Shown piece after piece: positions 32,993-41,859 of a stretch of 64,000 nt of DNA. Under the pieces are notes generated by a model, which saw only the letters and a list, made by a program, of their open reading frames with translations, ran no database searches and was not told the DNA's origin. The translations under genes and the position numbers were made by a program. Each line of letters opens with the position of its first letter. Position 1 is the stretch's first letter. The stretch is from assembly GCA_947303185.1 (NCBI GenBank), contig CAMYXF010000006.1:1-64000 (forward strand), in the 5' to 3' direction. The DNA comes from an uncultured Clostridia bacterium (GTDB lineage: Bacteria; Bacillota; Clostridia; Saccharofermentanales; Saccharofermentanaceae).

Positions 32993-34727
32993 CACCTGAT
33001 CCTCCCTTCGTCTGTTCTTCGTAGATCTCACGATAGATCGCATTGCTCTTGAGGAGCTCTTCGTGAGTACCCTTGCCGGCGATCATACCACCGTCCATGA
33101 TTATGATCATGTCGCATTCCTGAACGGAAGCAACTCTCTGTGCAATTATGATCTTTGTGGTCTCAGGAATGTATTCCATGAAGCCCTTTCTGATCAAAGC
33201 ATCTGTTCTGGTATCAACCGCAGATGTAGAGTCGTCGAGGATGAGGATCTTCGGCTTCTTAAGAAGAGCTCTTGCGATACAGAGTCTCTGCTTCTGACCG
33301 CCGGATACGTTCGTACCGCCCTGCTCGATATATGTGTTATATCCGTCGGGGAACTGTGAGACGAATTCGTCTGCCTGGGCGATCTTGCATGCAGCAACGA
33401 TCTCCTCGTCAGTAGCATTCTCATTACCCCAGCGGAGATTCTCGGCAATCGTTCCGGAGAACAGCTCGTTCTTCTGTAGAACTACGGAAACCGCATCTCT
33501 CAATGTCTTTACGTCGTAATCCTTAACGGGAACGCCGCCGACTTTGACGACACCTTCAGTGGCATCATAAAGCCTCGGAATGAGCTGGATCAAAGAGGTC
33601 TTGGATGAACCCGTACCGCCTAAGATACCTACTGACATTCCGCTGTCGATGTGAAGGTCGATATCGAAAAGTGCGTTTCTTGCAGCCTTTTCAGAATATT
33701 TGAAAGCAACGTCTTCGAAATCGATTGAACCGTCAGTTACTTCCATGACAGGCTCAGCGGGATTCTTGATCGAAGGCTCTTCGTCGAGAACCTCAACAAT
33801 ACGCTTAGCAGCCTCGATGGACATCGTGAGCATAACGTAGATCATGGATACCATCATAAGGGACATGAGTACCATGAAGCCGTATGTCATGAGTGCTGAG
33901 ATCTGGCCGATGTTCATTGTGGCGCCCTGGCTTGTGATGGCCATTTTCGAGCCTATGTAAAGAACGAATACAACGTTGAAGTGCAGACAGAGTTCCATGA
34001 GAGGCGAGTTGAGACCTACGATCTTCTCAGCCTTGGTGAAATCAAGTCTGATGTTGTCGGATGCCAGGCCGAACTTCCTCTGCTCGTGTTCTTCCCTTGC
34101 AAATCCCTTAACGACTCGCATGCCGCGTACATTCTCTTCAATTGACTCGTTCATCTTGTCGTATTTCTTGAACACAGCACGGAAAGCAGGCATCGCGAGC
34201 TTACCGATAATGACAAGTCCGATACCGAGGACCGGAACTACAATAACGAATGTCGTGGCAAGCGAACCTCCGAGGATGTATGCCATGACAATCGCGAAAA
34301 TGAACATGAACGGTGCTCTTACAGCGATTCTGATAAGCATCATGTATGCGTTCTGGACCGTGGTGATATCCGTCGTCATTCTGGTAACGAGCGATGACGT
34401 AGAGAACTTGTCGATGTTGCCGAAGGAGAACTTCTGGACCTTGGCAAACATGTCGCCTCTTAAGTTTCCTGCAAAACCTGCCGAAGCCTTAGCGGAAAAA
34501 CTACCTGCCAAAGCACCGCAGACAAGTGACATGATCGCGCATACCGTGATAATGCCGCCCATCTTCAGAATGGTTTCCATATCGATACCGGCCTGAATCT
34601 GATTGACCATGTCGGCGGTTATGAACGGAATTACAACTTCAAGTACAACTTCGCCGATGATGAATACGAGCGATAGGATCGAATGCTTCGTATACTGGCG
34701 AACCGATTTAAGTAATTTCTTTATCAT
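32985..34727 (-). CDS. ABC exporter subunit, permease-ATPase fusion (degenerate-site half)
   Basis: 580 residues from the ATG at 34727, which has GGTGA 6 nt upstream; a GTG three codons earlier overlaps that site. Six membrane helices lead to an ATPase with Walker A GGTGSSKTS, signature VSGGQKQR and Walker B ILDDSTS. In the last, Asp replaces the catalytic Glu, which marks the non-hydrolysing site of heterodimeric exporters such as BmrCD or TM287/288. Its partner is encoded immediately downstream with an 8-nt overlap. A TATAAT lies about 30 nt upstream, without a clear -35. Confidence 0.93.
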   Translation of the reverse strand: MIKKLLKSVRQYTKHSILSLVFIIGEVVLEVVIPFITADMVNQIQAGIDMETILKMGGIITVCAIMSLVCGALAGSFSAKASAGFAGNLRGDMFAKVQKFSFGNIDKFSTSSLVTRMTTDITTVQNAYMMLIRIAVRAPFMFIFAIVMAYILGGSLATTFVIVVPVLGIGLVIIGKLAMPAFRAVFKKYDKMNESIEENVRGMRVVKGFAREEHEQRKFGLASDNIRLDFTKAEKIVGLNSPLMELCLHFNVVFVLYIGSKMAITSQGATMNIGQISALMTYGFMVLMSLMMVSMIYVMLTMSIEAAKRIVEVLDEEPSIKNPAEPVMEVTDGSIDFEDVAFKYSEKAARNALFDIDLHIDSGMSVGILGGTGSSKTSLIQLIPRLYDATEGVVKVGGVPVKDYDVKTLRDAVSVVLQKNELFSGTIAENLRWGNENATDEEIVAACKIAQADEFVSQFPDGYNTYIEQGGTNVSGGQKQRLCIARALLKKPKILILDDSTSAVDTRTDALIRKGFMEYIPETTKIIIAQRVASVQECDMIIIMDGGMIAGKGTHEELLKSNAIYREIYEEQTKGGSGDE

Positions 34728-34817
34728 TTTTTTCACCCGAATTAAATTTAAGACGATTTATTATAAAACACAAAAAAAATTAATGTAACTTCAAAAATTG
34801 TTCCTATTTATTATTTT

Positions 34818-34846
34818 TTGACGAACATCGGCTCCGATGATATTAT
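34818..34846 (+). promoter_or_regulatory. Promoter of the acyl-CoA synthetase gene with palindromic operator in its spacer
   Basis: TTGACG (34818-34823), a 17-bp spacer and TATTAT (34841-34846). The spacer holds CATCGG-CT-CCGATG (34826-34839), a 14-bp inverted repeat placed where a bound repressor would block polymerase. Confidence 0.75.
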
Positions 34847-34893
34847 TGTCTTTGGCTTTATTTAAATAAATAAAGCACTAGGGAGGAATATTC

Positions 34894-36531
34894 ATGCCTG
34901 TAACAGATTTACTGAGACGCAACGCCAAGGAACACGGCGAAGAAGTTGCGCTTATCGAACTCAACCCCACAATGGAAGACACAAGAAAGATCTCCTTCAA
35001 AGAATTCGATCTTGTACAGCAGACAAAGGCTATGCCTTACCGTCACGAGATCACATGGCAGATCTTTGATGAAAAGTCCAACAGAGTTGCAAACATGCTC
35101 TTGGGACGCGGCATCAAAAAGGGCGATAAGGTTGCTATCCTTATGTTCAACTGCCTCGAGTGGCTTCCCATCTACTTCGGTATCCTCAAGACAGGTGCTA
35201 TCGCAGTACCTTTCAACTTCAGATATACAGCTAACGAGATCTCATACTGCGCTGATCTTGCAGAGATCTCAGTTATGTTCTTCGGCCCCGAATTTGTTGA
35301 CCGTCTCAACATCAATGCTGAAGAACTTGCAAAAGACAGACTCCTTCTTTATGTAGGAGACGGACAGGCTCCTGAATTTGCCGAGAATTACTGGCAGCAG
35401 GTTGCTGACTATTCCAGCAGAGATCCTTATATTGAACTTACAGAAGATGACTATGCAGCCATCTACTTCTCATCAGGTACGACAGGTTTCCCGAAGGCTA
35501 TCCTTCACCCTCACAGAAGCCTTACACAGGCAGCTGAGATGGAAGCCGTACACCATCACACAGGCAAGGACGACTGCTTCCTCTGCATCCCGCCTCTCTA
35601 TCACACAGGCGCCAAGTTCCACTGGATGGGTTCTTTGTGGACATGCAGCAAGGCAGTTCTCCTCAAGGGCACAAAGCCTGAAGTAATCCTCAAGGCTGCT
35701 TCAGACGAGCACTGCACTATCGTATGGCTCCTCGTACCATGGGCTCAGGATATCCTTGATGCTTTGGACAGAGGCGAGCTCAAGCTTTCTGATTACAACC
35801 TCGGCCAGTGGCGTCTGATGCACATCGGCGCACAGCCCGTACCTCCGTCACTCATCCGTCACTGGAAGGATTACTTCCCTAATCATCAGTACGATACTAA
35901 CTACGGTCTTTCTGAATCAACCGGTCCAGGCTGCGTTCACCTCGGCCTCGAAAACACTCACAAAGTCGGTGCCATCGGCGTTCCGGGTTACCGCTGGGAG
36001 TGCAAGATCGTTGATGAAGAAGGCAACACAGTTCCCCAGGGTGAGGTCGGCGAGCTCTGCGTAAAGGGTCCCGGCGTCATGCTCGAGTACTACAGAAATC
36101 CTGAAGCTACAAAGGAGACCTTAAGAGACGGATGGCTTTTCACAGGCGATATGGCACGTCAGGATGAGGACGGCTTCTACTTCCTCGTAGACCGTAAGAA
36201 AGACGTTATCGTATCCGGCGGTGAGAACATCTACCCTGTCGAGATCGAGAACTTCCTCCAGGAATATCCGAAAGTAAAAGACGTAGCCGTTATCGGACTT
36301 CCCGACAAGAGACTCGGTGAGATCACAGGCGCTATCGTTGAGATCGAACCCGGCAGCAATTGCACCGTAGAAGAACTCGAGAAATTCTGCACACAGCTTC
36401 CCCGTTACAAGAGACCGAAGCAGATAATCCTGGCTGACGTTCCGAGAAACGCCACCGGAAAGATCGAAAAACCAGTTCTCCGTAAGAGATATGGCGCAGA
36501 AAGACTTGTAGAACAGGAAAATCAGTCTTAA
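34894..36531 (+). CDS. AMP-forming acyl-CoA synthetase/ligase (ANL superfamily)
   Basis: 545 residues. The P-loop-like YFSSGTTGFPKAIL (about 191-204), GLSESTGPG near 340, GWLFTGD near 410 and the C-terminal catalytic lysine motif NATGKIEKPVLR define an adenylating ligase that activates a carboxylic acid to its CoA thioester. The residues TKAMPYRHEITW in the N-terminal third mark a subgroup that I cannot tie to one substrate. A sodium:solute symporter follows, so uptake and activation of an organic acid is a reasonable guess. GGGAGG lies 9 nt upstream of the ATG. The promoter carries a probable operator. Confidence 0.92.
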   Translation: MPVTDLLRRNAKEHGEEVALIELNPTMEDTRKISFKEFDLVQQTKAMPYRHEITWQIFDEKSNRVANMLLGRGIKKGDKVAILMFNCLEWLPIYFGILKTGAIAVPFNFRYTANEISYCADLAEISVMFFGPEFVDRLNINAEELAKDRLLLYVGDGQAPEFAENYWQQVADYSSRDPYIELTEDDYAAIYFSSGTTGFPKAILHPHRSLTQAAEMEAVHHHTGKDDCFLCIPPLYHTGAKFHWMGSLWTCSKAVLLKGTKPEVILKAASDEHCTIVWLLVPWAQDILDALDRGELKLSDYNLGQWRLMHIGAQPVPPSLIRHWKDYFPNHQYDTNYGLSESTGPGCVHLGLENTHKVGAIGVPGYRWECKIVDEEGNTVPQGEVGELCVKGPGVMLEYYRNPEATKETLRDGWLFTGDMARQDEDGFYFLVDRKKDVIVSGGENIYPVEIENFLQEYPKVKDVAVIGLPDKRLGEITGAIVEIEPGSNCTVEELEKFCTQLPRYKRPKQIILADVPRNATGKIEKPVLRKRYGAERLVEQENQS

Positions 36532-36538
36532 AATATAA

Positions 36539-36575
36539 GCCTTGTGTCAATTTTAGGCACAAGGCATATTTTTTG
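36539..36575 (+). terminator. Intrinsic terminator or attenuator after the acyl-CoA synthetase gene
   Basis: GCCTTGTG (36539-36546) pairs with CACAAGGC (36558-36565), followed by ATATTTTTTG. No good promoter follows before the symporter gene, so read-through may be needed. Confidence 0.8.
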
Positions 36576-36637
36576 AATAAAAACGCTTCTTAAACATTTC
36601 AGAGGGTGGAAGAAGCAAAAAGTGAGGAACAAAATTC

Positions 36638-38212
36638 ATGGATCTGATTATCAAGATTATCTTCCTGGTAGTCTTTTTCGCTGTCATGATCGGAATCGGC
36701 ATCATGACCCGCAAAAAAGCAAACAGCGTTGAAGGCTTCGTATTGGGCGGCAGAAACGCAGGCCCCTGGCTCACAGCCTTCGGTTACGGAACATCCTACT
36801 TCTCCGCAGTAGTATTCATCGGATACGCAGGACAGTTCGGTTGGAAATATGGTGTCGCTTCAACATGGATCGGTATCGGTAACGCAGTCATCGGTTCACT
36901 TCTTGCCTGGATCGTTCTGGGAAGAAGAACCAGAGTCATGACAAAGCACTTAAACTCCAAGACAATGCCTGACTTCTTCGGCAAGAGATTTGACAGCAAG
37001 GCTCTCCGTGTTGCTGCAGCACTCATCTCTTTCATCTTCCTCATCCCTTATACATCTTCAGTTTATAACGGCCTTTCAAGACTCTTTAACATGGCCTTCA
37101 ACATCGACTACAAGGTCTGCATCATCGTAATGGCAGCACTTACCTGCGTATATGTAATCCTTGGCGGATACATGGCAACGGTAGTCAATGACCTCGTTCA
37201 GGGAATCATCATGCTCTTCGGTATCACCGCAGTAATCGTTTCCGTTCTTAACAACAACGGCGGTTTCCTCGGAGCTCTCACAACACTTTCACAGACAGAG
37301 TCCGACCTTCCCGTTACTGCCGGAATGCAGGGCGCGTTCGTATCATTCTTCGGACCTGACCCTATCAACCTCCTTGGCGTAATCATCCTTACTTCACTTG
37401 GTACATGGGGTCTTCCCCAGATGGTCGGTAAGTTCTATGCCATCAAGGACGAGAAGTCCGTTAAGGCAGGAACGATCATCTCAACGATCTTCGCATTCAT
37501 CGTTGCAGGCGGCTGCTACTTCCTCGGAGGCTTCGCAAGACTTTACGAAGGCAACCCCGCAATCTATAAGGAAGACGGCACAGTCATGTATGACTCCATC
37601 ATCCCTACAATGCTCGAAAACCTCCCTACAATTCTCGTAGGCGTAGTTATCGTTCTCGTTCTTTCCGCTTCAATGTCCACTCTGTCTTCCCTTGTTCTCA
37701 CATCAAGCTCGACAGTTACATTGGACCTCATTGAGCAGGTAAAACCTGAGAATAAGAATGCTGATAAGAAGAAGAAAGAAAAGACACAGCTCATCACAAT
37801 GCGTGTCCTCCTCGTATTCTTCATCGTCGTATCCGTTCTTCTCTCCCTCAACCCGCCGACGTTCATCGCTCAGCTCATGGGTTACTCCTGGGGTGCTCTT
37901 GCAGGCGCTTTCCTTGCACCTTTCCTCTGGGGTCTTTACTGGAAGAAGACAACAAAGCTCTCCGTTTGGGTTTGCTTCATCTTCGGTGTAGGCTTCACGG
38001 TAGCTAACATGTTCCTCAAGTTCATCGCATCACCTATCAATGCAGGTGCTGTCACAATGGTCGCAGGACTCATCATCGTTCCTCTCGTAAGCCTTATCAC
38101 TCCCAAGCTTTCACAGGCTAAGGTTGACGGCATCTTCTCGTGCTATGATGAGAAGGTTACTGTAGAGAAGAAGTATTCACTTCCTGAGGAAGCTCCCGCT
38201 GACGAGAAGTAA
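36638..38212 (+). CDS. Sodium:solute symporter family protein
   Basis: 524 residues with about 13 hydrophobic helices. The N-terminal VEGFVLGGRNAGPWLTAFGYG and later FGYAGQ-like residues are characteristic of the SSS (SLC5) family, which couples Na+ influx to uptake of sugars, amino acids, carboxylates or vitamins. A charged cytoplasmic loop (KKKEK) lies near residue 375 and the C-terminus is acidic. It lies downstream of an acyl-CoA synthetase gene, beyond a terminator, suggesting transport of that enzyme's acid substrate. GAGG lies 11 nt before the ATG. Exact substrate unknown. Confidence 0.92.
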   Translation: MDLIIKIIFLVVFFAVMIGIGIMTRKKANSVEGFVLGGRNAGPWLTAFGYGTSYFSAVVFIGYAGQFGWKYGVASTWIGIGNAVIGSLLAWIVLGRRTRVMTKHLNSKTMPDFFGKRFDSKALRVAAALISFIFLIPYTSSVYNGLSRLFNMAFNIDYKVCIIVMAALTCVYVILGGYMATVVNDLVQGIIMLFGITAVIVSVLNNNGGFLGALTTLSQTESDLPVTAGMQGAFVSFFGPDPINLLGVIILTSLGTWGLPQMVGKFYAIKDEKSVKAGTIISTIFAFIVAGGCYFLGGFARLYEGNPAIYKEDGTVMYDSIIPTMLENLPTILVGVVIVLVLSASMSTLSSLVLTSSSTVTLDLIEQVKPENKNADKKKKEKTQLITMRVLLVFFIVVSVLLSLNPPTFIAQLMGYSWGALAGAFLAPFLWGLYWKKTTKLSVWVCFIFGVGFTVANMFLKFIASPINAGAVTMVAGLIIVPLVSLITPKLSQAKVDGIFSCYDEKVTVEKKYSLPEEAPADEK

Positions 38213-38242
38213 TACTTAAGCAAACACTTTTTGTATATTAAT

Positions 38243-38279
38243 TTCAGGCTGTCTTCACTTTGAAGGCAGCCTGTTTGTT
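38243..38279 (+). terminator. Intrinsic terminator after the symporter gene
   Basis: CAGGCTGTCTTC (38245-38256) pairs with GAAGGCAGCCTG (38262-38273), followed by TTTGTT. Confidence 0.8.
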
Positions 38280-38302
38280 ATCTCTTCCCAATACGGTTTT
38301 TA

Positions 38303-38330
38303 TTGAAGCGTACCGTAAACAAGGTATAAT
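38303..38330 (+). promoter_or_regulatory. Promoter upstream of the membrane zinc-ribbon gene
   Basis: TTGAAG (38303-38308), a 16-bp spacer and TATAAT (38325-38330); start expected near 38337. Confidence 0.7.
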
Positions 38331-38357
38331 CAATCCCTAAGAAAGATTTGATTTTGG

Positions 38358-38849
38358 GTGAAGGAGTTTTTTGAATGTATCTTAATACTTCAAAAATCGC
38401 AACATATGTGGATGTACAGGACAGCATTTCTGTTCCTTGCCGTGATATCCACTTTCCCGTCCGTCATGTTCTGGATCAAGTTTGTCCAGTGCATGGTAAT
38501 TGTCCGCTTAAACAGCCTTCTGGAAAAAGACCAGGACGGCTTCGTTCCGATAGCAGATCTTGCAAAAGCAATGGGAAAATCAGTTCCCGGCATGATCAAG
38601 AAGCTCAACAACTATATCCGCAAGGGATACATTATCAACTGCAACTACAGCATGTCGCAGAAGGCAGTACTGCTTTCCGACAAGACCGGCAAGCCCGAAA
38701 CACAGTTCCGCGGCATGCCCGAAAATCTTCCCTTCGTCGGAGTCAGCTGCCCGAGCTGTGCTGCAAGCCTTAAGATAAGAGCCAACACCCAGGGAACATG
38801 TCCTTTCTGCGGAGTGCTTCTCCAGGGTCCGCCGGCTAAGCAGGACTAA
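38358..38849 (+). CDS. Membrane protein with winged-helix-like and zinc-ribbon parts; start uncertain, possible frameshift
   Basis: Up to 163 residues in this frame from a GTG at 38358. A hydrophobic helix (about 22-48), an HTH-like stretch VPIADLAKAMGKSVPGMIKKL and a C-terminal zinc ribbon CPSCAAS...CPFCG are visible. The start is a problem: the only good ribosome-binding site (AAGGAG, 38361-38366) serves an ATG at 38375 in another frame that yields an unlikely Arg/Gln/Ser-rich product. Without it, start options are GTG 38358 or ATG 38406, both lacking a site. A one-base indel near 38415-38430 would join the well-initiated frame to this one. Function unknown. Confidence 0.6.
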   Translation: MKEFFECILILQKSQHMWMYRTAFLFLAVISTFPSVMFWIKFVQCMVIVRLNSLLEKDQDGFVPIADLAKAMGKSVPGMIKKLNNYIRKGYIINCNYSMSQKAVLLSDKTGKPETQFRGMPENLPFVGVSCPSCAASLKIRANTQGTCPFCGVLLQGPPAKQD

Positions 38850-38861
38850 AAACATCAATTC

Positions 38862-38893
38862 AAAAGCCGCAGCATTTTGTTGCGGCTTTTTTC
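38862..38893 (+). terminator. Intrinsic terminator
   Basis: AAAAGCCGCA (38862-38871) pairs with TGCGGCTTTT (38881-38890), followed by TTC and more T. Confidence 0.85.
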
Positions 38894-38901
38894 TTCTTTG
38901 C

Positions 38902-38986
38902 AAAAAATCACAGTAAACGTCAGGGTGTACTATGACTATTTGCGTGATTTTTTCGCGCTGTCATTAAAAAATCACAGTAAACGTCA
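38902..38986. repeat. Intergenic element with two direct copies and one inverted copy of a 21-bp unit
   Basis: AAAAAATCACAGTAAACGTC plus A occurs identically at 38902-38922 and 38966-38986. Between them, 38933-38953 matches its reverse complement at about 16 of 21 positions. The layout resembles the element at 20863-20958 although the sequences differ. No ORF; convergent terminators on both sides. Confidence 0.8.
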
Positions 38987-39047
38987 CACTGCTGCCGGAC
39001 TTTTTGCAGACTTTTTTATTGGTAACCTAAATTCAGCCTTCAATTAA

Positions 39048-39085
39048 TAAGGGGCCGTCTCATTATGAGACAGCCCCTATTTTAT
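39048..39085 (-). terminator. Terminator between convergent genes, end of the iorAB operon
   Basis: GGGGCCGTCTCAT (39051-39063) pairs with ATGAGACAGCCCC (39065-39077). Read on the minus strand, TTATTAATT follows; on the plus strand, TATTTTATTC follows, so it may work both ways. Confidence 0.75.
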
Positions 39086-39104
39086 TCTTACTTAAAATAT
39101 TTAC

Positions 39105-39527
39105 TTACTGCAGATCTTCCATGCCGAGTGTCTTTACGCCAGCTGCATTGATGATTGCTTCAGCCTTTGCATTGTCATTTGTCTTGATGGCGATGGGCGC
39201 GCCCTCACCGTCAATTGAAAGACCATAGATGTAGCTGATGTTAATGCCTGCAGCGTGGATCACGCCTACAACCTTTGCAAGGCTGCCGACTGCATCAGGA
39301 ACTACTACTGCGATAACTTCATCGATACGGGCTGCAAAACCTGCATCCTGAAGGATCTGCTTTGCCTTATCGGGTTCTTTTGCAAGAAGTCGGAGAACAC
39401 CAAATTCCGTAGTGTCTGCAAGACTTGCAGAAAGAATATCGATACCGCCCTGCGCAAGGATCTTTAAGACCTCATCAAGTCTGCCTTCAGTGTTTTCCAA
39501 GAAAACTGAAATCTGCTTTACGAACAT
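39105..39527 (-). CDS. Tandem ACT-domain protein
   Basis: 140 residues made of two ACT repeats (about 3-67 and 71-138), each starting with the strand-turn pattern of the family: KQISVFLENTEGRLDEVLKIL and AVVVPDAVGSLAKVVGVI. ACT pairs bind amino acids. As the last gene of the iorA-iorB-paaI-paaK operon, it probably senses an aromatic amino acid or its keto acid and adjusts one of these enzymes. This ACT protein next to PaaK is a recurring arrangement in anaerobes. GGAGG lies upstream of its ATG. Confidence 0.88.
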   Translation of the reverse strand: MFVKQISVFLENTEGRLDEVLKILAQGGIDILSASLADTTEFGVLRLLAKEPDKAKQILQDAGFAARIDEVIAVVVPDAVGSLAKVVGVIHAAGINISYIYGLSIDGEGAPIAIKTNDNAKAEAIINAAGVKTLGMEDLQ

Positions 39528-39544
39528 AGTGTCACCTCCTGAAA

Positions 39545-40846
39545 TTATTGATAAAGCTTACGCTTGTCTGTAACGTGCTTGCTCTTGCCGTCGAAGTGCT
39601 CCAAGCCGTTAGGTTCAACGAGCTTAACCTTTGCGTTAAGGCCGATAGCCATCTTGAGCTTGTCGTGTACTGTCTTTGAAAGCTTCTCCAATGACTTGAT
39701 CTCGTCTGTGAAGAAGTTCTCAGCTACCTCAACCTGTACTTCGAGAGTATCTGTGTTATCAACACGGTCAACTACGAGCATGTAGTGAGGTGTAGTACCT
39801 TCTACTGTAAGGAGAGCTGCCTCTACCTGTGAAGGGAATACGTTTACGCCGCGGATGATGAGCATGTCATCGGATCTTCCTCTGAAGCGCTGGATTCTTG
39901 CCATTGTACGTCCGCACTCGCAGGTATCGTATTCGATTGATGTTAAGTCCTTAGTTCTGTAACGGATGAGAGGCATACCTTCCTTTGTGAGGTTGGTGAT
40001 TACGAGCTCACCGTCAGAACCCTTAGGAAGCTGCTTCTGTGTAGCAGGATCGATAATCTCAGGAAGGAAGTGATCTTCCCAGATATGGAGACCCTTGTGG
40101 TATTCGCAGTCGCACGCAACACCGGGACCCATCATCTCTGTAAGGCCGTAGATGTCGTAAGCCTTGATGTGGAGTCTTGCTTCCATCTGGTCACGCATCT
40201 CATCTGTCCAGGGCTCAGCACCGCAGATAGCGGACTTAAGCTTGATCTTGTCGATGAGGCCTGCCTTCTCAAGATCTTCTGCAACATGCAGGAGATAAGA
40301 AGGTGTGCATGCGATTGATGTAACGTCGCAGTCGATCATCATGTCGATGAGCTTCTGTGTATTACCTGTGGACATAGGGAGAACCATTGCTCCGAGATAC
40401 TCGGCACCATAGTGTGCACCGAGACCGCCTGTGAAGAGTCCGTAGCCGTATCCGACCTGGATGATGTCATCCTTTGTGATTCCAGCCATTGAAAGGCATC
40501 TTGCAACGCACTCAGCCCAGATATCGATGTCGCGTCTAGTGTAGACAGCGATCTTCGGCTTGCCTGTTGTACCTGAGGAAGCGTGAACACGGACCAGTTC
40601 TGATCTGGGCGCAGCGGCCAAACCAAAGGGGTATGTGTCTCTTAGATCCTGATAGGTTGTGTAAGGCAGTTTATCAAGGTCTTCTATACCCTTGATGTCA
40701 CCGGGTTCAAGTCCGGCAGCCTGCATTTTCTTGCGGTAATACTCAACGTTGTGATAAACGCGGTTTACCTGCTTGACAAGTCTTGCGCTCTGCAGCGCTT
40801 CGATCTCGTCACGCGACATGCACTCCTTTGCTTCATTCCAAATCAT
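39545..40846 (-). CDS. paaK: Phenylacetate--CoA ligase family protein
   Basis: 433 residues, typical PaaK length. The nucleotide loop is VHASSGTTGKPKIAVYT (about 87-103), with DIYGLTEMMGPGV near 234-246, the YRTKD motif, and a C-terminal domain including GRSDDMLIIRGVNVFPSQVE. It activates aryl acetates (phenylacetate, indoleacetate) to CoA esters or, run backwards, yields ATP-linked release. With IorAB upstream it fits fermentation of aromatic amino acids. The start is ATG at 40846 with an AGGAGG-like site upstream. Confidence 0.93.
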   Translation of the reverse strand: MIWNEAKECMSRDEIEALQSARLVKQVNRVYHNVEYYRKKMQAAGLEPGDIKGIEDLDKLPYTTYQDLRDTYPFGLAAAPRSELVRVHASSGTTGKPKIAVYTRRDIDIWAECVARCLSMAGITKDDIIQVGYGYGLFTGGLGAHYGAEYLGAMVLPMSTGNTQKLIDMMIDCDVTSIACTPSYLLHVAEDLEKAGLIDKIKLKSAICGAEPWTDEMRDQMEARLHIKAYDIYGLTEMMGPGVACDCEYHKGLHIWEDHFLPEIIDPATQKQLPKGSDGELVITNLTKEGMPLIRYRTKDLTSIEYDTCECGRTMARIQRFRGRSDDMLIIRGVNVFPSQVEAALLTVEGTTPHYMLVVDRVDNTDTLEVQVEVAENFFTDEIKSLEKLSKTVHDKLKMAIGLNAKVKLVEPNGLEHFDGKSKHVTDKRKLYQ

Positions 40847-40867
40847 AATTGGCCCTCCTAGGCGGGT

Positions 40868-41278
40868 TTATTTTCGTGCGGTCTTAAAACCATTGACAAT
40901 AATTAAAGCGAGTTCCTTGTTGTCCTTATCGAAAACCTTGACCTCGTATAAACAGATCGCTCTTCCGTCCTTAACGATATCGGCATGGCATGTAACCTTG
41001 CCGCCGAACCACGGTCTTAAGAAGTTGATCTGTGCCGTCTGTGTAACTGTTACTGTCTCTGAATCGAGCTCACAGTTCTCTGCAACGGCAAAAGCGAAAT
41101 CAGCCAGAGTGTAATAGACTGCGCCCATCAGACCTCCGACAGCATTAAGATGTCTTCCGTCCGGTTCAAGGGATACAACGCTGTGTCCCTTCTGTGCTTC
41201 TTCGATTACGATTCCGCTGACTTCTGTAGCGTACTTGTCGCCTTCAAAGAATTTCCTTACTGCTTCTAATTCAGGCAT
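40868..41278 (-). CDS. paaI: PaaI-family hotdog thioesterase
   Basis: 136 residues. The hotdog signature HLNAVGGLMGAVYYTLADFAFA corresponds to the PaaI active-site helix (family pattern N-x-x-G-x-x-HGG-x-x-x-x-x-D), here with Met-Gly in place of His-Gly. The following strand QTAQINFLRPWFGGKVT is also typical. PaaI enzymes hydrolyse aryl-CoA esters that would otherwise sequester CoA. Placement between iorB and paaK supports that housekeeping role. Confidence 0.88.
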   Translation of the reverse strand: MPELEAVRKFFEGDKYATEVSGIVIEEAQKGHSVVSLEPDGRHLNAVGGLMGAVYYTLADFAFAVAENCELDSETVTVTQTAQINFLRPWFGGKVTCHADIVKDGRAICLYEVKVFDKDNKELALIIVNGFKTARK

Positions 41279-41283
41279 ATGCG

Positions 41284-41859
41284 TTACTCTGCTGCAAGAC
41301 CCATCTCAAAGGCCTTCATGTTAAGCTCAAGGAACTTGGCTGGAACGGAAGCTTCAACAGCCTTGATCCACTCTTCCTTGCTGATCTCGGAGATGTACTT
41401 TGAGAAGACACCCATGAGAACGATGTTTGTAGCCTTTGATGAACCTGCCTGCTCAGCGATCGTGAGCGCATCGATTGCATCAACCTTAGCGCCGGACTCT
41501 TCCATCTTCTCGATGAGTCCTGCAGGATACTCTGCTGTACCTGCGATTACGGGCATAGGATCGATCTGCTGTGAGTTAGTAACGATCTGTCCGCCGGGTT
41601 TTAAGAACTGAACATATCTTGCAGCTTCCAAAAGCTCGAAAGAGATGATGTAGTCAGCCTCACCCTTGTCGATGATGGGTGAATTTACCTTGTCGCCGAA
41701 CTTAACGTAAGTTACAACGCTTCCGCCTCTCTGGCTCATTCCGTGAACCTCGGAAACCTTTACGTCGTAGCCCTTGTCCATAGCGGCTCTGCCCAATAAC
41801 TTACTTGCGAGGAGCGAACCCTGTCCGCCTACGCCTACTATCATTATGCTTGTTACCAT
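41284..41859 (-). CDS. iorB: Indolepyruvate ferredoxin oxidoreductase beta subunit
   Basis: 191 residues from the ATG at 41859 (GGGGAGG 9 nt upstream, inside iorA); a longer frame to 41916 is rejected. IMIVGVGGQGSLLASKLLG opens the gamma/beta domain of 2-oxoacid:ferredoxin oxidoreductases, and KVSEVHGMSQRGGSV is the following conserved block. With IorA it oxidatively decarboxylates aryl pyruvates to aryl-acetyl-CoA, reducing ferredoxin. It overlaps iorA by 7 nt. Confidence 0.94.
   Translation of the reverse strand: MVTSIMIVGVGGQGSLLASKLLGRAAMDKGYDVKVSEVHGMSQRGGSVVTYVKFGDKVNSPIIDKGEADYIISFELLEAARYVQFLKPGGQIVTNSQQIDPMPVIAGTAEYPAGLIEKMEESGAKVDAIDALTIAEQAGSSKATNIVLMGVFSKYISEISKEEWIKAVEASVPAKFLELNMKAFEMGLAAE

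Noticed and set aside
38375..38773. 132-codon ORF with a good ribosome-binding site
   Set aside because: Composition (Arg, Gln, Ser, His) is that of a shadow frame, while the overlapping frame has a membrane helix, HTH-like part and zinc ribbon; the site is better explained by a frameshift.
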